The position numbers were made by a program, and so were the translations under genes. This document shows, one piece after another, positions 1-6,300 of a DNA stretch of 7,418 nt. The stretch comes from an uncultured Oscillospiraceae bacterium (lineage in GTDB: Bacteria > Bacillota > Clostridia > Oscillospirales > Acutalibacteraceae). How positions within the stretch are numbered: the first letter of the stretch is position 1; every line of letters begins with the position of its first letter. The notes beneath the pieces are model-generated. The model worked only from the letters and a program-made list of their open reading frames with translations, was not told the DNA's origin and ran no database searches. Location of the stretch: NCBI GenBank assembly GCA_900546735.1, contig URDW01000102.1, positions 1-7,418 on the forward strand. The letters are read 5' to 3'.

Positions 1-49
1 ATCTACACCTATTAAGTCGTCGGCAGCGTCAGATGTGTATAAGAGACAG
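1..49 (+). other. Illumina Nextera adapter left on the contig end (not genomic)
   Basis: Bases 1-8 (ATCTACAC) are the end of the Illumina P5 oligonucleotide. Bases 9-16 (CTATTAAG) sit where the i5 index belongs and match my recollection of Nextera XT v2 index S518. Bases 17-30 are the Nextera read-1 sequence TCGTCGGCAGCGTC, and bases 31-49 are the Tn5 mosaic end AGATGTGTATAAGAGACAG. The order and spacing are exactly those of a sequencing library molecule, so this is untrimmed adapter and genomic DNA begins at base 50. Any reading frame crossing this segment is an artefact. Confidence 0.98.
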
Positions 50-318
50 CACCTACATACAGTGTTGAACAGTGCAGGCTTGTGCTTCGTCAGACAATTA
101 AGGATCAGTGGGGCGATCTTGGTTATTCGTCCGATCCCAGCGGCGGTACAATCTCTTACCTCGACAGACATACGACTGTAAACGGTGCAGATTGTTACGT
201 CTATTCATGCAGTGGTGTAACGTATGCAGTTGCTACCAACATTTCCGGTATTTATTATCAGAGCGGTTCAAACTGGAACCCATTGACCTTCAACAATACC
301 GACCTTCTTTTTGACTGA
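50..318 (+). CDS. C-terminal end of an unrecognised protein (5'-truncated)
   Basis: The frame is open from the first genomic base (first whole codon at 52) to TGA at 316-318 and gives about 89 residues. The true start lies beyond the contig end; the GTG at 82 is only an internal in-frame codon with no ribosome binding site. I do not recognise the family. The tail is rich in aromatic and polar residues, with a VNGADCYVYSCSGVTYAV stretch followed by SGIYYQSGSNWNPL. This resembles the small beta-sheet ends of clostridial secreted proteins or lipoproteins that carry a Cys-Tyr-Val and Tyr-Ala-Val pattern before a final tryptophan, but that is only an impression. A strong terminator begins 7 bases after the stop, so this gene ends its own transcription unit. 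Confidence 0.75.
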
Positions 319-324
319 TGACTG

Positions 325-358
325 AAATGCAGCCCGCCGTTCGGCGGGCTGCATTTTT
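325..358 (+). terminator. Intrinsic terminator after the truncated gene
   Basis: A perfect 14-bp stem pairs 325-338 (AAATGCAGCCCGCC) with 343-356 around a GTTC loop. The 3' arm runs into a T-tract at 354-358. The A-rich foot pairs with the T-tract, so the site could also work on the other strand. Only 40 bases separate it from the next start codon at 399. Confidence 0.92.
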
Positions 359-387
359 GTATGCTACCGGCCAGTGCCCGGCTTTGC

Positions 388-395
388 GGAGAGGA
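388..395 (+). promoter_or_regulatory. Ribosome binding site that sets the phosphorylase start
   Basis: GGAGAGGA at 388-395 lies just before ATG 399, with its GGAG core 7 bases from the start codon. The in-frame ATG at 318 is 27 codons further upstream, overlaps the previous stop codon, and would force translation through the terminator. It also has no comparable binding site, so 399 is the better start. Confidence 0.75.
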
Positions 396-398
396 CAT

Positions 399-1178
399 AT
401 GTGGAATTTTCCGGAAGATAATACGCCTGCTGTTATTACAGCGCAGCGTCACATAGAAAGCGCCCACGCAAATGAAAAGCTTTCTTTGCCGCAGACGGCG
501 GTCCTGTTTTATATGCACGGCGGCGAAGCGTTTGTGCGCAAAAATTATAAAACCCGGCTGATTTCTAAAAGATTTCCTCGTTTTCTGGCGTCTTGCCCGG
601 TGTATCGCCTGCGTCACCATCCATTGTGTTTTTTGGACGGCGGCCGCGGTGCGCCGCAGGCGGTCGATACATTGGAAACGCTGGCGGCGCTCGGTGTGCA
701 AAATGTGATTTGTGTGGGTATGTGCGGTGTATTTGCCGGCGGGCTTACCTGCGGCGATATCCTCATTCCAAGCAAAGCGTTTGTAGAAGAGGGGACCTCT
801 CTGCATTATTTCCCATCCATTACTTTTTCACAGCCGGATCAAGTGTTGCACCAAACGGCATTGCAGACCATTTTTGGTGCAAAGGATCTGCCGATCGTTT
901 CAACGGATGCCGTATACCGGCAAACGTTTTTTAAAGAAAATCTCTGGCGCGGCCAAGGTGCGGCCGGCGTAGATATGGAAACTTCTGCGCTGTTTAGTGT
1001 GGGTGCTTTTTTAAAGATGCACGTTGTGTCTGTTTTGGTCGCGTCTGATGTGCATCCGCTGGCGCAAGGCGAAGAAAGCTGGCAGTGGAAATTGTTCGGC
1101 GAAATGCGAAAATCTTTTTTTGAAAAGTGTATGGGTTTTGCGCTGAACGTTGCGGACGGGTGCGGCAATTTGCTGTGA
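399..1178 (+). CDS. Nucleoside phosphorylase-superfamily enzyme
   Basis: This 259-residue cytoplasmic protein belongs to the purine/uridine phosphorylase superfamily (PNP_UDP fold), whose members split nucleosides into base and ribose-1-phosphate or hydrolyse them. Visible marks are a glycine-rich strand-turn at residues 81-84 (GGRG), the central GMCGVFAGGLTCGDILIP segment (107-124), EGTSLHYFP (131-139), STDAVYRQT (168-176) and the ribose-binding VDMETSALF (191-199, with Met193 and Glu194). SD at 216-217 matches the position of the base-recognition Asp of purine phosphorylases, so a purine is the more likely substrate. The arginine that binds phosphate in E. coli Udp (FLRIGTTG) and DeoD (IIRVGSCG) is Cys105 here, so phosphorolysis is uncertain and a nucleosidase is possible. 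The N-terminal 70 residues fit the family poorly. It is followed after about 23-32 bases by nfeD, probably in one operon. The family assignment is firm; the substrate is not. Confidence 0.85.
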   Translation: MWNFPEDNTPAVITAQRHIESAHANEKLSLPQTAVLFYMHGGEAFVRKNYKTRLISKRFPRFLASCPVYRLRHHPLCFLDGGRGAPQAVDTLETLAALGVQNVICVGMCGVFAGGLTCGDILIPSKAFVEEGTSLHYFPSITFSQPDQVLHQTALQTIFGAKDLPIVSTDAVYRQTFFKENLWRGQGAAGVDMETSALFSVGAFLKMHVVSVLVASDVHPLAQGEESWQWKLFGEMRKSFFEKCMGFALNVADGCGNLL

Positions 1179-1198
1179 AATACGGAATAAACTATAGT

Positions 1199-1206
1199 GA
1201 GGTGAT
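1199..1206 (+). promoter_or_regulatory. Shine-Dalgarno before nfeD, pointing to an ATA codon
   Basis: GAGGTGAT at 1199-1206 is an 8-base match to the anti-Shine-Dalgarno end of 16S rRNA. The GAGG core lies 8 bases before the ATA at 1211-1213. The in-frame GTG at 1202 is inside this site and the in-frame ATT at 1205 overlaps it, so neither is properly spaced. This supports initiation at or very near 1211. Confidence 0.6.
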
Positions 1207-1651
1207 TGCAATAGACGGTTTACTGATTTTATGGGTGATCCTGATCGTTGCGTTTGTTGTGCTGGAGGCTGTGACGGTGCAGCTGGTCAGCATATGGTTT
1301 GCGATTGGGTGCCTGGCCGGTGTCATTGCCAATTTGTGCGGCGCTACACCTGTGGTGCAGGTGGTCGTGGTATTGGCCGTGTCTCTTGTGTGTTTGATCG
1401 CCACCAAACCGTTGTTGAAAAAAGTTATAAAAAAAGAGCGCATGCAGCCGACCAATGCTGACCGGCTTATCGGTAAAAAGGCTGTTGTGACCAGCACGGT
1501 TGATAATTTGCATGAAACCGGCAATGTTAAAATTGGCGATGTAGAATGGAATGTGCGCAGTGCCGACGGTTCGGTGATCGAGGCCGGCTGCACTGTGGAA
1601 ATTGTAAAAATCAAAGGCGCGAAGCTGATCGTTGCCCAAGTAAAGGAGTAG
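1202..1651 (+). CDS. NfeD-like membrane protein (short form, OB-fold domain)
   Basis: The short-form NfeD protein is an integral membrane partner of SPFH-domain proteins. Measured from ATA 1211 it has 146 residues: three hydrophobic helices (about 4-22, 26-44, 48-65), a basic loop (KKVIKKER), and a C-terminal OB-fold beta-barrel (about 85-146) with the usual GKKAVVTSTV, TGNVKIGDVEWNVRS and VIEAGCTVEIVKIKGAKLIV strands. The ILWVILIVAFVVLEAVTVQLVSIWFA opening is typical of the family. The start is uncertain. Coordinates given use GTG 1202, the first standard start codon, but that lies within the Shine-Dalgarno GAGGTGAT, which is placed ideally for ATA 1211. Relatives usually begin Met-Asp or similar at that point. 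The ATG at 1127 lies inside the phosphorylase gene, lacks a binding site and would add an atypical N-terminus. The SPFH gene starts 4 bases after the stop. It probably acts with that protein in membrane microdomains. Confidence 0.88.
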   Translation: MIAIDGLLILWVILIVAFVVLEAVTVQLVSIWFAIGCLAGVIANLCGATPVVQVVVVLAVSLVCLIATKPLLKKVIKKERMQPTNADRLIGKKAVVTSTVDNLHETGNVKIGDVEWNVRSADGSVIEAGCTVEIVKIKGAKLIVAQVKE

Positions 1652-1655
1652 TTTT

Positions 1656-2585
1656 ATGGAAGCTTTAATTGCAGTTGTTGTGATCGTTGTTTTGCTTTTT
1701 ATCATTGCGGTTGTCAACATCCGTATCGTTGCGCAGTCCACGGCTTATGTTATTGAGCGTTTGGGTGCTTATAAATGCACCTGGCAGACCGGTCTGCATG
1801 TAAAAATCCCGTTTATTGAAAAAGTCTCCAAAGTGATCTCGCTGAAAGAGCAGGTCGTGGATTTCCCGCCGCAGCCGGTCATTACAAAAGACAACGTTAC
1901 GATGCAGATCGACACCGTTGTGTTTTTCCAGATCACTGACCCAAAGCTTTACACCTACGGCGTTGAAAATCCGATCTCTGCCATTGAAAATCTTACAGCA
2001 ACCACGCTGCGAAACATCATCGGTGACTTAGAGCTTGACCATACGCTGACTTCGCGCGACACCATTAATTCTCAAATTCGCGTAATTTTGGACGAAGCCA
2101 CTGACCCGTGGGGCATTAAGGTCAACCGTGTGGAGCTGAAAAACATCATCCCGCCGAAAGAGATCCAGGACGCGATGGAAAAACAGATGAAAGCAGAACG
2201 CCAGCGCCGTGAAGCTATTTTAACGGCTGAGGGTGAGAAGCAGAGCCGCATCCTTGTTGCACAGGGTCATAAAGAATCTAAAATTCTGGAAGCGGAGGCC
2301 GATAAGCAGGCCGCGATTTTAGCGGCTGAAGCCGACAAGGAAGCCAAGATCCGCGAGGCGGAGGGTGAGGCAGAGGCGATCCTTGCCGTGTCCAAAGCCA
2401 ATGCGGAAGCGATCAAAATGATCAACGAAGCTTCACCGAGCGACAAAGTGCTTACGCTTAAAAGTCTGGAAGCGTTTGCAAAAGCGGCCGATGGCCAGGC
2501 TACGAAGATCATCATCCCGTCCGAGATACAGAGCGTTGCCGGTCTTGCCAAGTCCGTGACCGAAGTCCTGACTGACAGCAAGTAA
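1656..2585 (+). CDS. SPFH/band-7 domain protein (stomatin/QmcA-like)
   Basis: This 309-residue membrane scaffold protein is of the stomatin-prohibitin-flotillin-HflK/C superfamily, closest by eye to the slipin/QmcA group. These oligomerise at the cytoplasmic membrane and organise lipid domains or regulate membrane proteases. Residues 4-22 form one N-terminal membrane anchor. The SPFH domain follows (about 25-190), with STAYVIERLGAY, GLHVKIPFIEKV, KEQVVDFPPQPVITKDNV and LRNIIGDLELDHTLTSRDTIN. A long charged, alanine- and glutamate-rich coiled coil spans about 170-255 (repeated EAEADK/EGEAE units), before a C-terminal tail ending VTEVLTDSK. The length is normal for the group. The start is ATG 1656, with AAAGGAG at 1642-1648 seven bases upstream, overlapping the nfeD stop. 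The 4-base gap suggests coupled translation with nfeD, the standard arrangement for this pair. Transcription probably ends at the hairpin at 2632-2667. Confidence 0.93.
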   Translation: MEALIAVVVIVVLLFIIAVVNIRIVAQSTAYVIERLGAYKCTWQTGLHVKIPFIEKVSKVISLKEQVVDFPPQPVITKDNVTMQIDTVVFFQITDPKLYTYGVENPISAIENLTATTLRNIIGDLELDHTLTSRDTINSQIRVILDEATDPWGIKVNRVELKNIIPPKEIQDAMEKQMKAERQRREAILTAEGEKQSRILVAQGHKESKILEAEADKQAAILAAEADKEAKIREAEGEAEAILAVSKANAEAIKMINEASPSDKVLTLKSLEAFAKAADGQATKIIIPSEIQSVAGLAKSVTEVLTDSK

Positions 2586-2631
2586 AGAAAATACACTGTA
2601 TAAGTCCGTAAAAAACAGACATAGAAAAAAG

Positions 2632-2667
2632 AACCTCCTGATGTTGAATAAACATCAGGAGGTTTTT
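2632..2667 (+). terminator. Terminator hairpin that also buries the transposase ribosome binding site
   Basis: A perfect 14-bp stem pairs 2632-2645 (AACCTCCTGATGTT) with 2651-2664 around a GAATA loop. T's run from 2663 to 2667, and six A's lie upstream at 2625-2630, so it could terminate on both strands. It is the only terminator visible after the SPFH gene. The 3' arm contains AGGAGG (2657-2662), which is 7 bases from the ATG of the IS orfA remnant at 2670. The same stem would therefore hide that ribosome binding site in any transcript entering from upstream. Confidence 0.85.
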
Positions 2668-2669
2668 GC

Positions 2670-2966
2670 ATGGCAAGAAGTTACAGACACATCAGTGATT
2701 ATGAGACAGAGATATTAAAATTGCGAGAAAATGGAATGTCGGTACGATGGATCGGGGATGAACAGGGCTTTAACAAAGAGCAAGTAAAAAATTTATCGCC
2801 AGATATAACAGGAAGCGGCGCATGATCAAAGCCGACAAACCATTACCCCAAAAAGGCAGGTCATACAAATTGGATAATATACTTCCGCCGTCTGTGCAAA
2901 AGCTGGACAAATTGGCTCAGATGCGTTATGTGCTGCTGGATACGATAAAAGAAGCGATGAAAAAAA
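2670..2966 (+). pseudogene. IS3-family orfA remnant (HTH protein), frameshifted
   Basis: From ATG 2670 the first frame reads MARSYRHISDYETEILKLRE... through a helix-turn-helix-like segment (NGMSVRWIGDEQGFNKEQVKN) typical of clostridial IS3 orfA proteins. It then slips and stops at 2823. The family pattern continues in the frame one base back, from about 2792: FIARYNRKRRMIKADKPL, a basic KKGR-like turn, then SVQKLDKLAQMRYVLLD. One extra T in the AATTTA run at 2790-2795 would restore one frame, giving VKNFIARYNRKRR. The sequence stops resembling orfA at about 2966, where it is fused to orfB tail sequence. The ribosome binding site AGGAGG (2657-2662) is intact but locked in a hairpin. Confidence 0.78.
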
Positions 2967-2967
2967 G

Positions 2968-3188
2968 GTCACCGGGGAATTACAACTCCACAGTACCATG
3001 GCTTTCAATATATTTCACACGCGTACTTCAGGCTAACACAATCATACGGCTTTTCGCCATCAATGTCAAAACGTGGCAATCCGTATGACAATGTTTTGGC
3101 AGAAAATTTCTTTTTCATTCTTAAACAGAATTATTCTAAAATAAGTCCTTTGATGTTTATAATGAGTTTTTGGTTACATCGATATTGA
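2968..3188 (+). pseudogene. IS3-family orfB remnant (DDE integrase tail), frameshifted
   Basis: From 2968 one frame gives VTGELQLHS, and from 2997 another gives HGFQYISHAYFRLTQSYGFSPSMSKRGNPYDNVLAENFFFILK. Together these are the C-terminal catalytic part of an IS3/IS150-type transposase (rve integrase core). One missing base after AGT 2994 accounts for the shift; restoring a G rebuilds the HSDHGFQY motif with the second catalytic Asp. The catalytic Glu is in LAENFF. The family tail after ILK (normally a stretch with FYNxxR) is not recognisable, and the frame ends with TGA at 3186-3188. The missing N-terminal half places a deletion junction near 2960-2970. Confidence 0.82.
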
Positions 3189-3213
3189 TAACTTTTATCT
3201 TACATGCTATTTT
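3185..3213 (+). promoter_or_regulatory. Candidate extended -10 promoter for the large secreted-protein gene
   Basis: TTGATA at 3185-3190 (5 of 6 to the sigma-A -35 consensus) is followed after exactly 17 bases by TATTTT at 3208-3213. TATTTT matches the -10 consensus at 4 of 6 positions and is preceded by the extended-10 TGC at 3205-3207. Transcription would start near 3220 and leave a leader of about 110 bases. The spacer contains a small palindrome GATAA-CTT-TTATC (3187-3199) that could be an operator. The rest of 3189-3330 is AT-rich and I see no gene in it. Confidence 0.4.
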
Positions 3214-3314
3214 TGTACTGGGCTATTTTCTGTTTTAAGTTTTTGATAACTATATTGTCCATTCTTTTAGTATTTACCGGCTTATGCAATATAGACAATT
3301 TGTTGTTCATATAA

Positions 3315-3320
3315 GAGGTG
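3315..3320 (+). promoter_or_regulatory. Ribosome binding site of the 1315-residue protein
   Basis: GAGGTG at 3315-3320 lies 10 bases before ATG 3331, slightly long but usable spacing. The N-terminus from this ATG is a complete signal peptide, which supports the start. Confidence 0.7.
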
Positions 3321-3330
3321 TAAAGTTTTT

Positions 3331-6300
3331 ATGAAACAGTGTATTCAAAGATGCCGACTTAGCAGTAAAACGTCAAAAAAGTGGCTGTCTGTTATATTAG
3401 CAACCGTTTTATTTATCACTTCGTGCAGTATAGGCTTTTTTGTAAATGCGCAGGATAAGAAAATCGAGATCAATAAAGAAATACTGGAATCTATTTTTGA
3501 GGAACGGCCGTGGATTATCGATACTTTGGTAAATGGCGACATTTCTACAAATCCGTATGCCGAGGTCAACACAAGTGCTACCGATGAGTCGATCATGCAT
3601 GAGGTGCTTACCAATTACCAAAATAACAAAGCGTTTCGCACCTTGGTAAATGCGCTCGAAACATATTCCAATCCAGAAGATTTCTTGGAAAACATGGTGG
3701 ACGAAGATGTGCTTGCAGATTTTACCGAGTGGTTTGGCAGCGATGTGCAAAATGCTGTCGGCGCGCTGCTTACCAGTAAAAACGCACTGAAATACGAAAG
3801 TATTATAAATGAAGTGCTGCAGACCGATTATACCGCCTCTTGGGGTGATACTCTGTTTGCGCAGAATATGGATCTGGAAAATCTTAAGCAAAAGGCGGAA
3901 ATATTTAATAAGCTTTCTACTTATCAAAAAACACTGTCTGAATTTTTAAATCTCAGCCTGTCTGAAACGTCGGCAGTGGTGATTTATAATCCCAATGATA
4001 TTCAGTATGCTTCCTATCAGATGGACATCCAAGATTATGTTGATCATCTGCTCAGTGCATACAGTACAGATCTTGAAGCTTATTTGAACAGCGTGATCGA
4101 GATCCCTGGATTAGATGGCAACGAGGCACTGAAACAAAAGATCGTTTCTGTCGGCGCGCTTGGAATGATCTCGCTTTGTGAACAGATTGCTATTCCAGAA
4201 ACTTCTGCAAATCTGGACGACATTTTTTATGACGGCATGTTTGAGGATACCATGAAAATCCTTGGCGGCGTCGGAAAAGTGCTGGATCTTGTCAACAAAT
4301 CCTTTGATTATGCCATTTTACTGGAAGCACTGCAGTCGCAAAAAAGCACAACGGTTGCCGCCATGTCTCGCGTGGCAGAGAATACGTCTGACTATGGCCT
4401 TAAAGCGGTGTTCAACAGCTATGCTAGCATGGTCGATGAACAGGGCGATGAACTGACGATCAATTATGAAGATATCGTCGATTACTTGATGGACATCAGC
4501 AGCACCGGTATAACAAATTTGGTTGCCGAAAAAGTTTCCCAGCAGGCGCCGCTGATTGTATCCGAAGCTTTTAATAAATTCTTTGGTGCCAACGGCCTTG
4601 TTATGCAAAACGGTATATCGTCTGCGCTTACTAAAGCCGGCAAGATAGCTTCGATTACGCTTTGGGTGGCCGATCAGACTACCGGCATACAAGATACGGC
4701 TAAAAAAATCTATATATGTAAATATGTGGATAAGATGATCGACGAAATTGCCAAAACATATGAGAGCGATATGTATTCCTATCTTGCCAACAGCAGCGAC
4801 GAAAATGCACAAAAAGTGCTTTCCGATTTGCAGCTTTTAAAGGAACTGCGTCTGTATGGCGAAAAAGCTGCTTATGGTTCCATGTGCGCGCAAATGGATT
4901 CCTGGATCGGCTTGCTGCTTGGCGGCGGAGACACCCGCGAGTATTTGGACAGGCGTTATCAGTCTTCTATCGACACTTATTTGGGCTGTTCACTTTCTCC
5001 GTTGTCGAATAAACCTTTTAAGCTTTCTGCCGGCGATGAACTGTCTATTATAACTGAAGATGTAAACGGTAAGAACTACTGTACGGCTACATTAAGAAAG
5101 GCAGATGGCGGGTATACTTCGTTTGCTGAAGCCGATCTGCGTATGCTCGGCGGTCTTGACCTGAACGGCGCTACACTGAATATTTACAGCGCCGACAACG
5201 GTTTTTACCTGCCGCTGATTGAAAATGACACAGACGGCTCAAAAATCAATATTTATTGCGACAATGCTTCGTTCGGCGAGATCAGCAATTCCGCCACTTT
5301 GGACATTGGCTTGTTTAACAAAGCGGCCGATTTTGAGATTACAGATGCCATCAAAAACAGCGGCACGCTAAATATTACCAATAGTAGTGCGGCTTCTAAA
5401 ATCACCGTTTACGACATTGTCAACGCAAAAAACATGTCTATTTCCGGCATTGAATTATATGCCAAGGGCGCGGTAGACAACAGCGGCAGTATTTCAGGCA
5501 AATTGCACCTTTGCGGCGATGGCTCCCTGGGCTACGATAATGCCTATTTCGCCATCCGCCAGCAAACGGTCAGCGGCGGGGGAACATGTTCTGATCTGTA
5601 TTTTGAAAATAATCTGTCCGAGGGCGTACTGTTTTCAGAGGATATGACGGTAACCGGTACGGTGTCCAATACATCTACGCGTGTAAAAAACACCGCAAAT
5701 CTGATTTTAACTGGCGGCTGTCGTGTGGCCGGCGATCATCTGAATTCCGGCGCCACACTGCAAGACTTTTCTTCGTCACAAGCGCTTGCCTTTGAAGATA
5801 TGGTCAATATCCGCAACAAGGCCGCGCTTGGCGCAGCGTGCACGTTTAACGATTCGCTCTGCCTGACGTCCGCCTGTACCGAACTGTCGCAAAACGGCAT
5901 TACCGTAAAAGGCGATCTGGTCATTGACGGCGGCGTGCTCACCGGTTCGGGCAGTGTGGATCTGCGCGGGGATCTGAACGTAAGCACCTCTTCTGCTGTG
6001 ATCAACAACCTAAGGCTGTGTGGCCTGCAGCCGCAAAACGTGGCGGGAAATGCTTTTACTGTTGGCACACTGGTCAATAATAACTACTCTGTTGGCGGCG
6101 TGACATGGGATGCCACCGTTTATGTAACCGATCTTTTAGACGACCGCGTCATTTCGCCGTGCAAAAACGGTGAAAATATTGTGCTGACCGGCACGGCATC
6201 CGCGGCCGGCGGCAAAATTGGTGCTTCTGTCTCGGCCAAGGACTGGACGTGTGCAACGGACTTAACAGTCAGCGATACGCTCTATACGTCGGGCACGATC

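Larger units (their letters stand above)
2632..3188 (+). mobile_element. Degenerate, internally deleted IS3-family insertion sequence
   Basis: The segment contains the start and middle of an IS3-type orfA (helix-turn-helix protein) joined directly to the tail of orfB (DDE integrase). Most of orfB, including the first catalytic Asp region, is missing. An intact IS3 element is usually 1.2-1.5 kb, against about 0.5 kb here. At least two one-base frameshifts disrupt what remains. Family resemblance past about 3125 is unclear, so the right edge is approximate. I could not establish terminal inverted repeats or a target-site duplication; the left boundary is set at the hairpin. The element cannot move by itself. 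Confidence 0.8.

Noticed and set aside
318..398. Upstream ATG at 318 as the phosphorylase start
   Set aside because: It overlaps the previous stop codon, has no ribosome binding site, and would run translation through a 14-bp terminator stem. The first 27 residues encoded there are not family-like. ATG 399 has GGAGAGGA at proper spacing.
258..806. Long minus-strand frame of 182 codons
   Set aside because: It lies opposite the end of the first gene, the terminator and the phosphorylase, and its basic, low-complexity translation resembles no protein. It is a shadow of the plus-strand genes.
1127..1201. ATG at 1127 as the nfeD start
   Set aside because: It lies inside the phosphorylase gene in another frame, lacks a binding site, and adds a 28-residue N-terminus unlike NfeD. 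A strong Shine-Dalgarno lies further downstream.
2597..2620. Left terminal inverted repeat of the IS, beginning TGTATAAGTCCG
   Set aside because: It starts with TGTA as IS3-type ends often do, but I found no matching reverse complement between 3120 and 3330 and no target-site duplication.
2822..3088. A stand-alone 88-residue gene
   Set aside because: Its first part is the middle of the IS3 orfA, and after about 2966 it reads the orfB remnant in the wrong frame, so it is not an independent gene.
3415..3429. Lipoprotein lipobox (ITSC) in the signal peptide of the large protein
   Set aside because: The pattern is weakly permitted, but the hydrophobic stretch continues past the Cys to a good signal peptidase I site (VNA before QD), which fits better.
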